Of a stretch of 64,000 nucleotides of DNA, positions 21,794 to 33,045 are shown one piece after another. Origin of the DNA: Prionace glauca. Its lineage: Eukaryota > Chordata > Chondrichthyes > Carcharhiniformes > Carcharhinidae. The first letter of the stretch is position 1, and every line of letters begins with the position of its first letter. The position numbers and the translations under genes were made by a program. The stretch covers positions 22,233,291-22,297,290 of the forward strand of contig CM075760.1 of NCBI GenBank assembly GCA_037974335.1, read 5' to 3'. The notes under the pieces were generated by a model that worked only from the letters and a program-made list of their open reading frames with translations, searched no databases and was not told the DNA's origin.

Positions 21794-22274
21794 GGTCTCA
21801 TTGCACAGTAATACACGGCGCTGTCTGTCATCTTCAAACCTTTCATGGACAAGTGAAAAGTGTCTTGTTTCAGGCTGAGATTCCCGCTGAAATGCTCAAA
21901 GCCGGGAGCCGTCTCGTTAAACCCATAACTATCGGCTCTGAGCAGATACTGAGGAGCTCGGTGCGGATACTGGCGATACCAGAATAGGCTATAGCTTGTA
22001 GCTGAACTCGATACAGAGTAATTGCAGGATATTGCTGAATCTTCACCCTCGGCTGTTTCAACTCTTGGTTTCAACTGGGACACCGAGTCTCCGTTACTCA
22101 TCTCTGAAGATAAACAGCAGACACACAATGGGTTAGGATTAAGAGGAAGACAATAATCAAACAGCGATGGGAAAAGCAGATTGCAAAAGGATTACGATGT
22201 ATTTTAGGAAGGTTCCAGTTTCACTGACCTGCGATCAGGGCAATAACCAGAGTTAGAAATATTTTCACCCTCAT
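21794..22274 (-). CDS. TCR alpha/delta-type V segment (V7)
   Basis: The leader exon is 22274-22229 (MRVKIFLTLVIALIA, donor GTCAGT) and the V exon 22103-21794 after ATCTTCAG. It starts EMSNGDSVSQLKPRVETAEG. It has the first Cys in SAISCNYS, FR2 LFWYRQYPHRAPQYLL, and the second Cys in DSAVYYCAMRP. Open frame and full-consensus RSS. It is the direct paralogue of V5 and ends in CAMR rather than CALR. Role: TCR V domain after joining. Confidence 0.88.
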
Positions 22275-22559
22275 GGTTCCAGTCTGAACTCCAGGAACAG
22301 AAACACTGATTTCTGGCTGTAACCGACTTGGAATGTGAGAATTTGAAAGAGAAGGAGTATGCCATACCATTGGCTGGGGTTTATTTCCCCTCCCATTTTA
22401 TATGGATAAATAGAAACTTTCTGAAGAAGGAGGCCGTGATGTTTTGTAAGTGATCATAGAACGCCCTCCGTGGACAGTAAAACCGCATCAGAAACAGACA
22501 CAGAACCAAGAGCCAAGACAGATACACTCCGAGAAACATACAGACACAGAAATATCCAG

Positions 22560-22870
22560 TAACAGCTATAATTCTGGCCAAGAGGAAACATCCACTCCAC
22601 ATCCACCCTGTTAACGTCTCTTACGGTTTGAAAGGTTTTAATAAAGTTGCCTCTTTCTCTTCTAAACTCCCGTGGATGCAAACCCAGCATCACCATTCTT
22701 TCTTTGTAAAATAACCTACTCATTCTGGTAATAGTTTTACAAACCTTCGAATATTTTCTAAAGCATTACCATTAGATAAGGAGGCAAGTATTGTGCACAA
22801 TTCTCCAAATATGGTCTCACAAATGCCCTGTATAACGGAAACATGCCCTGCCTATTTTTGCAATACTTTC
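22560..22870 (-). mobile_element. Old CR1-type LINE fragment
   Basis: Minus strand: LGLHPREFRRERGNFIKTFQ and VRDVNRVDVEWMFPLG. It aligns with 16390-16680 and was duplicated with the V5/V7 block. Confidence 0.65.
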
Positions 22871-23027
22871 CCTCATAATAAGTGATAACATTCTATGTTA
22901 TTTTCTAATTAATTGCTGTACTAGCACACTAACCCCTTGTGATTTCTGGACCAGGACAGCCAAATTCATTTAAACCTCAGAGTTTCGTGATCGCTCGCCA
23001 TTTACACATTAATCTTCTTTCATTTTC

Positions 23028-23712
23028 AGCATGCCAAAATTGAGAACACCATCCACCAGGTACACGGGACATACCCTTGCAACTCGGCTAACGTTGTCTA
23101 CCTAATACGCTGCAGGAAAGGATGTCCCGAAGTCTGGTACATTGGGAAGACCATGCAGACGCTACGACAACGGATGAATGAGCATCGCTCAACAATCACC
23201 AGGCAAGACTGTTCCCTTCCTGTTGGCGAACACTTCAGCTGTCACGGGCATTCGGACCCTGACCTTCGGGTAAGCATTCTCCAATGCGGCCTTCACGACA
23301 CACGACAGCACAGAGCCGCTGAGCAGAGACTGATAGCCATGTTCCGCATACATGAGGACGGCCTCAAACGAGATTTTGGGTTCATGTCACACTATCTGTA
23401 ACCCCCATGACTTGCCTGGGTTTGCAACATCTCAGTAACTGTACTGTCTGGAGACAATACACATCTCTCTAACCTATACTTAATGATATCTCCATTCACA
23501 TTGTCTGCACATCTAAGACTTGAATAGCAGGTTAGCTGTAAAGACTCGCATTCTAATCAGTATTCTGTAAACTGTGTGTGTCTTTATATGCCCTTCTCTG
23601 ACCAGAACTTTCCACACACCTGACGAAGGAATAGCGTTTCCGAAAGCTTGTGTGTTTACTGGTACATAAACTGGTTGGACTTTATCCTGGTGTTGTGAGA
23701 ATTCTTACTGCA
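23028..23712 (+). mobile_element. Penelope-like element, 3' part with GIY-YIG endonuclease
   Basis: The ORF part up to the stop at 23399-23401 contains VVYLIRC and VWYIGKTMQTLRQRMNEHRS, the GIY-YIG nuclease signature used by Penelope-like elements to nick target DNA. A 3' tail follows with CACCTGACGAAGGAATAGCG, TTTCCGAAAGCTTGTGTG and GTTGGACTTTATCCTGGTGT. The reverse-transcriptase part is absent, so the copy is 5'-truncated. It ends exactly where V8 sequence begins. Confidence 0.8.
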
Positions 23713-23941
23713 CTGGTACCGTCAGCAGGCCTGGAAAGCTCCAGTGTACATGGTTCTTCTTATTGGAGAGAATGTGCAAAGGGGCAGTGACCTCAAAGAT
23801 AAGTTTTCTTGTAAATTTGATAAAAATAACAAGACTACAAAGCTAACGATCAGTTATACCGTGACCTCCGATAGCGTCATGTATTCCTGTGCTATGAAAC
23901 CCATACTGCTACAGAGATATAACGCATGCCGTTCAAAAACC
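23713..23941 (+). pseudogene. TCR V fragment (V8) cut by a Penelope-like element
   Basis: Only the part from FR2 on is present: LHWYRQQAWKAPVYM, KDKFSCKFDKNNKTTKL, then the end SDSVMYSCAMKP. Leader, FR1 and the first Cys are missing; the Penelope tail abuts the FR2 codons. FR3 has an extra Cys (FSCKF). An RSS-like tail follows: CATACTG (23902-23908), about 24 bp, TCAAAAACC (23933-23941). Confidence 0.75.
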
Positions 23942-24678
23942 CCACATTGGCAGTTCCAGTTAGCTGCCAGCAGGGCGCGCACACGCGCCCCTAATTCAGA
24001 TTCCACAGTGAGAGTGCCAGAGATTCATCAAATTACAACAAAACACAACACTCAGAAACAGCAACTGATGTGGTACAGTTTCACAGTTACATTAGTTGAT
24101 GATTTTAACTTACATTTGCAATGGACACAACATTGACAAGTCGATTTGAGATTCCGTAACTCCCTTGTTTTGATTTTCAATGCGTTTCTCTGCCCATTTG
24201 CTCCGAACTGTTCTTGCCTTTCCTGGTTTATGGAAATTGTGCGCATTTCCCTTTCCCAGTCTTTAACGTAAACATTTAAAGCTTTTTCTGTGACCTTGTA
24301 CATTAATTCAGAACCTCTCCAATACAGCTGCTCAGCTTCCCATCCGTATCACTGATAAAGATTTTGCAAAGTATTGAATCACTTACGAACACTGACACTC
24401 CTGGTCCGAGTCTACTGGTCCGTAATATGGAATGAACATTTAGCTATCGCTGTTACAGAGAGACAAAGTTATAGAATTCCAATGTGACATTATTATTGAG
24501 TTCAATTCTCTCCAGACCAGGTCTACCTGTGACTACACTATCTATGGTACCCCACCCAGAGGTTTCCTGTGCTCTTCTCACCTTGATCTGTCTCACCTGC
24601 GTTGTTTTATTAGAGCTTTTATTGGAGATATCGATCTTTTCTGCTTTCCCCTGCTTGGCACTCTTTTGATCAGCAGTC
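23942..24678. other. Intergenic, no gene seen
   Basis: 3' flank of V8 and unique DNA. No further V exon or RSS pair recognised. Confidence 0.5.
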
Positions 24679-25450
24679 ATAAGAACATAAGAACATAAGA
24701 AATAGGAGCAGGAGTAGGCCATCTGGCCCTTCGAGCCTGCCCCGCCATTCAATAAGATCATGGCTGATCTGTCGTGACTCAGCTCCACCTTCCCGCCCTC
24801 TCCCCATAACCCTTAATCCCTTCTCTTATCAAAAACCCATCAACCCGTTTCTTAAAAATATTTAGCGAGGCAGCCTCCACCACTTCAACGGGCAGAGAAT
24901 TCCAGAGATTCACCACCCTTTGAGTGAAGAAGTTCCTCCTCAACTCTGTTCTAAACCGCCCCCCCTTTATCTTGAGGCTGTGCCCCCTAGTCCTACTGTC
25001 TTTTTTGAGCGGGAACAGTCTCTCCACCTCTATCCTATCCATCCCATTCATCATCTTATACGTCTCAATGAGATCTCCCCTCATTCTTCTAAACTCTAAC
25101 GAGTACAAGCCTAGTTTATTCAGCCTCTCCTCATAGCTCAATCCCCTCAACTCCGGTATCAGCCGAGTAAACCTCCTCTGCACTCCCTCCAGGGCCAAAA
25201 CATCCTTGCGCAGGTGCGGCGCCCAAAACTGCACACAGTACTCTAACTGCGGCCTCACCAATGCCCTATACAGCTGCAGCAAGACCTCCCTACTTTTATA
25301 TTCAATCCCCTTCGCTATGAAGGCCAGCATCCCATTCGCCTTCCTGACCACCTGCTGCACCTGCAAGTTGGGTTTTTGCGACTCATGCACAAGGACCCCG
25401 AGGTCCCTCTGCACCGTCGCCTGCTGCAGTTTTTCGCCCCGTAAGTAATA
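24679..25450 (-). mobile_element. Young CR1-type LINE, 5'-truncated (copy B)
   Basis: Minus-strand reverse-transcriptase C-terminus, 227 codons open (DYYLRGEKLQQATVQRDLGV, LYRALVRPQLEYCVQFWAPH, then the tail shared with copy A). The 3' border is AAGAACATAAGAACATAAGA. Almost no differences from copies A and C are visible over the shared part. Confidence 0.88.
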
Positions 25451-25996
25451 GTCCTTATTCACACTCTGAAAGAGGGTTTCTCACACTGCAAAGTTACAAA
25501 TTGAGGGAACATCGTGTGGAAATATCTTAGGTCATTCATTATTCTATCACTTCTAATGAAGTAGATGTCTCAACTCTAAAAAAAACATCGTCCCCCACCA
25601 TAACTGCTTTCTCAAACATGTTTCAAAACAAGCTGCTTGTTATGTTGTTGTGTGGGCGGATATTGTCATTCTCCATGTCAGAACAGAGCCATCAAGACTC
25701 AGGGAACCAGTCGGTTCCTGAAATGACAGTTGAAGGGGAAAGTAATTCCCTGTCGTGGGATGACCAAATTCACTTCTCTCCGCCAATAGGATGAATTGCA
25801 GACAAAGGAACGATGAGATCATTGGTTGCATTGAAGTACATAGAAACTTGAAGCTGATTGGATGTCATCTGATGACATTTTCAGCAGTAAACCAATCAAC
25901 AGGGGCCCGGATCTGACTCGATCTTTTCCGCTCTTGACTAAAAACAATTCAGCTTCAACCCGTTCTGGTCAAATTCGCCGCAAGCTCTTTGCAAAC

Positions 25997-26884
25997 ATGT
26001 CTCCTTTTACGCTGCATTTATTCCTCACAGCGGCAGCACTTTTAACCGGTAGGTTCACAAACTGATCCACTCTGTGCTACACATCTTCGCCATAAACTAC
26101 ATTCTATCCTGCGCTTCGCTCAGTGCGAGGGGCTGAGGGTGTCTGGTCAGGGAATGGATTGATCTCAACATCGAAAAATTATCAGGTTCTCAACACTATA
26201 CACTGTTGGGATTAGGCACAATTCCCCCATGGAATGAGAGAGATTGAGTTGGACTCAGGTTGAAACCAGTGAATAACTTTGGCAAACACCACACTTCAAA
26301 AAGACAGACCGAGAGCAGTTTCCAATTACAGGAACTGAAGGCGAGAAACTGATCTCGTTAGAAAGAACAGAAAGTTTATGGTAGAAACTTTAGTTAATCG
26401 CCACAACCACTTTCCCTTTCCAGCCGCTGAACTCTGAAATATATTTTTGTTGCGCTGTGTGATTTCTTTCTGAGATTATTACTCAAGATGACGACATATT
26501 CGGTGGGGGGTGCGGGTAGGTGGGGGAGACAGAGTGAAGTCGCATTGTTTCTTTAATATTTCTTTGCTTTCTTACAGGACATTGCGGAGGAGATTCTGTT
26601 TCACAGACACCGGCTGCAGTCACCGTCACTGAAGGAGATGTTGTTCAGTTACTCTGTAATTACACAGTTACAAGTAGCAGCATTCCTTATTTATTCTGGT
26701 ACCGACAGTATTCCAGCGGGTCCATGGAGTTACTGCTGAAGAGATATAGATACAGCGACAAAACAGAGACATCCCCAGGGGACCGTTTTACAGCGGAGCT
26801 CAATGAAACAAACCGCACCGTCCCGCTGAAAGTGTCTAAAACAGAGCTGACAGACTCCGGGGTGTATTACTGCGCACTGAGACC
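25997..26884 (+). CDS. TCR alpha/delta-type V segment (V9)
   Basis: The leader exon is 25997-26048 (MSPFTLHLFLTAAALLT, donor GTAGGT) and the V exon 26578-26884 after TTTCTTACAG. It starts GHCGGDSVSQTPAAVTVTEG. It has the first Cys in VQLLCNYT, FR2 LFWYRQYSSGSMELLL, and the second Cys in DSGVYYCALRP. The whole exon is open, although the first internal Met is at 26724. It is a paralogue of V2 at 6.2 kb. Differences cluster in CDR1, CDR2 and the DE loop, while the FR3 end and RSS are the same. Role: TCR V domain after joining. Confidence 0.88.
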
Positions 26885-26923
26885 CACAGAGACACAGAGC
26901 TGGGCTGAACCTGTACAAAAACT
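26885..26923 (+). other. 23-spacer RSS of V9
   Basis: CACAGAG, 23-bp spacer, ACAAAAACT (26915-26923). All 39 bases equal the V2 RSS. Confidence 0.88.
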
Positions 26924-27712
26924 CTCACGGCCTCATGCAACATAACGGAGCGTGAGGCAAACATTGTGATCAGAGTGAGTCTGAAATGAAACCTGAAATC
27001 GTAGCGATTTCTCATTTTTTACTGAGAATATTTTTATGAATAACAAATATATTGCAAAATTAAAACACCGGGACACTTAAAAGAATGAGCTTGAGAATAT
27101 TTTTGTAAATTTTAATGTCCCGAAGTGTTTTATGTAATAAACACAGCAGCTATTTTTGGACTCACAATGATATTATTTCATTCAGTAATATTGTAGTGCT
27201 CTGTCTGTGTCAGTCATTGTGATTGGTGAACAGATACCGAACAGGATGTTTCTCTTGCTCTTTTTGGAAACAGTGACCATGTGGCACCTCCACCTGAGAG
27301 GGAAGACGGTACCCCAGATTTAACAGGTCATCGAGAGGCTGACAGATCTGACGGTGCAGCATTTCTAAACACTGCGCTGTCTCCTCGGTAAGTTCCCGGA
27401 GTGTTGTTCCGGATAGATTGCCGGTTTCTCCTGGAGGGGAAAGAATCTCTGAAGGGACTGGAGACAGAATTCGGGAAGTCTCGTGGAGTGGTGTCCACTC
27501 ATTAACCCGATCTGGGCAAAACTAACTGAAATAACGAAAATGAAATTAAAACTAAACATTATTGGTTCCCGTGGAATCAGGAAGGCAATGAACGCAACCT
27601 GTACAAAAGGTATCCGTCGAAAAAAGAGATCGTACTTTTAATGATGTAGCGCCTTTCACAGACTCCAGAGGTCAAATGGGACTTGTGAACCTAAGGAATT
27701 TCATTTTCAGTG
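26924..27712. other. Intergenic, no gene seen
   Basis: 3' flank of V9 and unique DNA. No domain signature in the short ORFs. Confidence 0.5.
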
Positions 27713-27840
27713 TAGAACATAGAACATTACAGCGCAGTACAGGCCCTTCCGCCCTCGATGTTGTGCCAGCCAGTGGGACCAATCTAATGACCCTCTAACC
27801 TAAACTATTCCAATGTTATCCATATGCCTATAGTTGTGGT
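27713..27840 (-). mobile_element. LINE 3' end fragment
   Basis: TAGAACATAGAACATTACAG, CGCAGTACAGGCCCTTCCGC and CCTCGATGTTGTGCCAGCC: minus-strand 3' border of a CR1-type LINE. Confidence 0.7.
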
Positions 27841-29227
27841 GATGTTACAAACTTCATCACCGCAGGAGGCAGTAGGAATTCTCAATCAGAAATTCTCATC
27901 ACTCTGATCCTGGAGTAAAGAGATTTGGGAATTCAAATATGTGCCGGTTACATTGAACTTGTCGCAAATTTGAACCAAATAATGGACACCTCTCTCTCTC
28001 TTTCTGTCTTTTCACCCATCCTCGCTCTCTTTCTGCTACATTGAGGAGCCATATTGACGATCTATATTGTCTTGAACGTCGTACTCAGGCTACCCAATGA
28101 CATTAGGATACAACGCTCTATAGAGTTCACTCTCTAAGTCTCCTGTTCCCACCTCATCCTCCAGGAATCATGCCTTGACGTGGCGCTAGGTGACCACAGA
28201 TTTCCATTAGATTGCTCATGATTATGCCTGACAAATTACTGTAGTGGCTTTCATTACCTCCTGCAGTGACCAGGAACCTGTTCTGTTCTCACCACCTGTT
28301 ATTAGGCATACTGGAAGAATTCAGACCCTGATATTCAACACTTGGTGACAAGGAGAACACATTACAAAGCCACGATATTTTAACCTCAGGGTTTTAAACT
28401 CCAGCCCCCCCCCCCCCCCACCCCCGCAATCTAACCAGAACTGGTTCATCCGAGGAAGCGAGATTAAAATTAAACCTGGATTGGGGATAATAAAGAGACA
28501 ACAACTCACGTGTGGCCTATAGAACAGGATTCAGTCCATCCATCCTCCTCTGGAGAAAAGCCCCTTGTCCAAGGATTCCCAGTCCCATTGCAGTCTTCAA
28601 AATTCAAATTCCTGGGGAGAAGAGAAAATCATTCATTAAAATACCAGAAAATGTTTAAATTAAACAGCACGAGAGCCCAGGATTCCCCCTTCTCAGTTAC
28701 ACTGTCTCTCAGTAAAATCTCAATATTAATTCATGGGGAAAAGAGAGAGAAATATATTAAAATAACAGAAAATGTTTAAATTATCTCTTTCTGTCTCTTT
28801 ATTTAGGACTTCTGTCTCTCTCTCTCTCTCTCAGTAATTTCATTGCAGTGCTAATGTTAGCCTTGTGACAGCAATAAATACATTTTAAAACTTTCAACTT
28901 TAAACTCTATCTGTGACTCTGTGTGAATTCAGAGCCCAGGTCAGTGCCAGATTGAGAGGGGGGTCAGTATTGAGCAGAATGCACAGACAGTTTGATAGAA
29001 AGTTTGAAGAAACTACAGGGAGTGTTTGGAAACATGTTGGGGGTTGTGGAAAGGTCAGTGTGTAACAAGCTGAGGGAAGGGGTTTCCAGTTCACATCTTG
29101 CTGCTGTTTGGGGCAATGGGAGTTGCCTTTGCATTTCCAGGGAGCTGTGAACCCTCAGGGCTTTCTGCCTGTCTCTGTTTGAACAGTTTAATATGGTTAA
29201 ACACTCAGACCTCTGGCCCTTGTTGGG
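27841..29227. other. Repeat-poor spacer with small internal repeats
   Basis: Contains a C-run (about 28405-28425), a local 55-bp duplication (28608-28664 against 28729-28783, sharing CAGAAAATGTTTAAATT), and a SINE-type tail at about 28833-28880 (TTCATTGCAGTGCTAATGTT). No gene seen. Confidence 0.55.
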
Positions 29228-29385
29228 AATGATGTGGGTATGCCGGCGTTGGACTGGCGTAAACACAGTTTTTTAATTCACCTGACGAAGAGGGCAACCT
29301 CGAAAGCTTGCTTGCTTGTGAGAATATTATCAAATAAATCGGTTGGACTAAAACCTGGTGTTGTCAGACTTTTTACCTTGTTGGG
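29228..29385 (+). mobile_element. Penelope-like tail fragment
   Basis: GATGTGGGTATGCCGGCGTT, CACCTGACGAAGAGGGCAAC, AATATTATCAAATAAATCGG and AAACCTGGTGTTGTCAGACT: the same subfamily as the hairpin at 14.5 kb. Confidence 0.8.
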
Positions 29386-29389
29386 AATA

Positions 29390-31537
29390 TCAGAATATCT
29401 CACTGCCCAGCCCCCCAATACACATCCCCCCCCAAACCCCCACCCTGTGTGTGTGTTGTCCCAAGTCTGGAGAATTCCCCACAGTCCCTTGAAAGTTTTT
29501 AACCTCCCTCTGAGAAACCCCCCCCCCCCTTTTTAAAACAAAATCCCTGTGGTGCACAGCAAGATCCCACAGGACACAGTCAGCTGTGTGGAGTGTTTTT
29601 TACTTTGGGAAATGTTTATACAGAGAGAGAGAGAGTGAGGCAGAGAGAGGCTGAGACAGAAATTAAACTGACAACAATTCACATTGGGGTTTTCTTTCAT
29701 ATTTTATTGAGAGATGAAATATAGATGGGAATGTGTGGGGAGAGGGGAGGGGGTGCAGGGATTGGGAAGAACACTGGAGAGACAGAGACAGGGAAATTCT
29801 ATACCCCCCGCCCCCCAATCCAAATAGAAATTCCTGGGAAAACAGAGAGAAAAGAATCTGGAGTCAGACAGCACAGAAACAGGCCCTTCGGCCCACCAGC
29901 TCAATGCTGGCCCATCAAATCCCAAACTATACTCCTCCCATTCCCCAGCACTTGCTCCGTAGCCTACGATGCCTCGGAGATTAAAGTGCTCGAATTTACC
30001 CAACCCCCTTTCCAGCTTTTACCTTGAACCCCACTCTGCGGTCCCTGAGCCAGATCTCGTTTCAAAGTAAAATGTGTGGTCGCTGTCGCAGTGCGGGGCA
30101 AAGGTCAGAGGCCCAGTGTGTGCACAGCAAGATCCCACAGCAGCAGCAAAGTGAATCTGAATCAGATAGGACACAGTCACCCCACGCTCTCACCTGCTGT
30201 GAGCCCCCTTTCCCACTCCCCACCCTGTGTGTCTGCATTGTCCCAAATCTCCAGAAAAGCTGGAACTACTCCTTAAAACACAGCAAACCCTTTATTAAAA
30301 CAAAATCCCTGTGGTGCACAGGAAGATCCCACAAGGTGCAGTCAGCTGTGCTGAGTTTTTTAATTTGGGAAATGTTTACACAGAGGGAGAGAGAGGCTGA
30401 GACAGTGAAATCCCCCCCCCCCAATCCCCCAAGACCATCACAATTCAACTGGAGCCCCTGTCCCTCACTGAGGCCCCCCCTCCCTCTAACAGCCTGTGTC
30501 TCTCCCCCTGCATCTAACCCACACCTCCAGCTGTTTCCATCCCTCCCTCTTACCCTCCCTCCCTGTCTCTGTCTCCCATCTCCTACAGAAGAGACAGAGA
30601 GAGAGAGAAACAGACTGGGAGAGAAGAGAGACAGAAAAACAGACAAGAGAGACAAGGAGAGAGAGAAACAGAAAGATAGAGTGACAGGGAGAGGGAGAGA
30701 CAGGAGAGAAAGGGAGAGGAACAGAGACAGGGAGAGAGAGAGAGATTTGATAATGAATTGTGTCTGGTCACATTATTGAGTGTCCTGTAATTTGGTGATT
30801 GTTTTATACAGAGAGGCAGAGAGAGAGGTGAAGGCCTCTCCCTGGCACTCCGGCAAGCTCAAAGACACTGCAGACACTCACACACACAAACTGCTTTGGT
30901 AAGTTTCCCAACATCTCCGTCGCTCTCTCTGTCTCTGTGTGTCTCTATCTCTCTCCCAGTAACTTTATTGCAGTGTTAATGTGAGCCTTTCATGTGAGAC
31001 TAATGAGCAGCGGCCGGCCCGGAGTGGGCAAGAGGTGACACTGGGTGCTGTAGTGCCTGGCAGTGTTACAGCGACCCCTGGTGGCCAGGAAGGGAAATAG
31101 CAGCAGGACTGTCTCTGTCCAAAGGCTTCCCCAGTTCAGCTGCTCAGAGTCACTGGGAACTTCTTCAACTGGAAACTTCAGCTTCTCACATTCACCCCCT
31201 GTGTTAAGTCAATGTTTAATAGACAAGCTCTGTAGTGAAATCAGAAACAACTTGTTCACATCAAAGGGGATGGGAATCTGAACCATTCTGCTCAAAAAGC
31301 TCTGCTTGCCTTGAAATTTCAATGGAAATGTTCAAGATGAGAATTTATAGATGGAACTCATGTTGTATGTGGAACGCTCATGATGCCACAATAACATCAG
31401 TACCGATATCTCACAGGGTTGTCTGACTGGAGAGATGTCAGAGATGGAGGGGTTAAATATAGAGCTACAGGGGCTGAAGCTCAGTTTGGTTAGAAATTGG
31501 CAGTACAAAGAACAAAGAAAGTTACAGCCCTGGAACC
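29390..31537. repeat. Low-complexity region with a direct duplication
   Basis: Two related units about 0.75 kb apart (29400-29680 and 30190-30420) share CCACCCTGTGTGTGT or CCACCCTGTGTGTCT, CAGTCAGCTGTG, GGGAAATGTTTA and the following GA run. C-runs, (GA)n at 30585-30750 and SINE or LINE tails (about 29880 and 30955) are also present. The long ORFs here, including 30024-30779, come from low complexity. No gene seen. Confidence 0.6.
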
Positions 31538-31682
31538 TTTTACTATTGTTTGTCAGCATCAGGTAGACCAGGAGTTAGGGAGAAAAACAGGCATCTACCA
31601 TTTCAGCCGTTTCATTCTGACCGGAAACATGAAATTCATCTCGGAGTTAAAGCATTGAGCTGACCATTTTCTGCTGACTGCT
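31538..31682 (+). repeat. 145-bp repeat, copy 2
   Basis: Mate of 1797-1941. It is joined on the left to a LINE-like 3' border (AGAACAAAGAAAGTTACAGC) and on the right to a SINE-like piece (AATGGCCTCTCCTGCGCTGT). Confidence 0.7.
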
Positions 31683-33045
31683 GAATGGCCTCTCCTGCGC
31701 TGTAACCTTTTCTCTGCGTTCTATCAAGGAAATCTGATTCAAGTTAAAACAGAAGCCGTTTCACATAATTTCTGAGTCACTTCAGTTACGATTTCACCAG
31801 ATTTTTAACTCTATGCATCACACTCATCGTTTTTTATTTTCCTCCTCTTCCCTTTCCATTGGTTCTGAATTTTCTGTGCTTTTTATTCTTGTTGTAAGTC
31901 TCAGCTGCGTCTTCCTCTCATTCCGATTTTGCATGTTAACTTCTCTTTTACGACTCTATTTCCAATTCTCTTCATTTTAACCTGTTTTAATTTTCTGTTT
32001 CTGGATATGTTTTGGTCTATTTTCCCCTACCCGTGGACTTTGCTACCACGGTTATTGAAACCTCGATATTCCAGACCCTGCCCCAGTTATAATTGCATTG
32101 GACCATGTCTATATTCCTGTTAGCTGACACGTTAATTACGGCATTAACCCTGACTATTTGTTATTGCATGCAACGCTATTTGAATTGCTACTGCGTTAAC
32201 CATGTCTCATTTTGCATCAAACTATGACTGACACTGTTCAAATTATGGCCTGTTCTGTCACAGCTATTCCCGCTTCAGTGTATTTATTTTTTATATATAT
32301 ATTGCATGGACAGTGTCTCTGTTCCCAGTGCACTTTGTGATAATATTTCTAATCCAGGTTTCAGAACTTTTTTCATCTGATGGTGTTTGTGTTTATTTTA
32401 CACGGGGCCATTTAACAAATGTGAGGACATCAGAGACTCCGAACGCGAGTATTTGGAGGCCTTCACTGCCTTTGTAGCTCAGCTGGACAAAGGAAGCATT
32501 GCACAGTTTCTATATGGCCCAGAATTTAAATGGAACTATCTCCAGCTGCAGAGACCCCCTCCCTCCATGCGAGCTGGTCGTGATTTATAATAGTTCACTG
32601 AAATACTTTGGGAGCATTATACACTGATGAATAAACCAAATGCAAGAGCTGATCTGGCACCAGAAAACAGTCAACAGTTGGTAGTGTGTCAGAGATTGGA
32701 AGTGACAATATTTGGTTAAACATCGGACGACAGTTCAGTGTCTACCGCCATCCATTCCACTTGGAGGGGACACAAAGCCATGGTTTTGTGGAGATAGGCA
32801 AAACACAAAATCTGTTGTCCTCAATCGGCCCAAATGCAAAATGTAATTATCCACGCTGCCGTTCTGGCAAGTGGAACACATGAAATGGTGAGTTAATCTG
32901 TTTGTTTACTGAAGTGTGACGAAGGAGCAAGTTGTTACCTAATTGTCCCTCCAGAGACTCTCATTCAGAATAAATGAGGGCCTCTTTGAATATGTCGCAG
33001 AGAATAGTTTTAAGCTTCTGAAAACCCTTTAGTTCCTGAGAGGCG
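31683..33045. other. AT-rich spacer upstream of the GPCR gene
   Basis: Mostly AT-rich DNA. A 67-codon ORF (32387-32590) contains the charged peptide CEDIRDSEREYLEAFTAFVA. I cannot assign it, and it has no visible promoter, partner exon or domain. Confidence 0.5.

Noticed and set aside
24004-24042. CACAGTG followed about 23 bp later by an A-rich word
   Set aside because: The nonamer match is weak and no V, D or J coding sequence adjoins it.
24779-25462. LINE copies as host genes
   Set aside because: The reverse-transcriptase tail, AAGAACAT-type 3' border and three near-identical truncated copies show a mobile element.
30024-30779. 251-codon ORF
   Set aside because: Driven by C-runs and (GA)n; the protein is low-complexity.
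27000-33000. Search for TCR D or J segments after the last V
   Set aside because: No FGxG J motif with a 12-RSS and no D flanked by paired signals was recognised.
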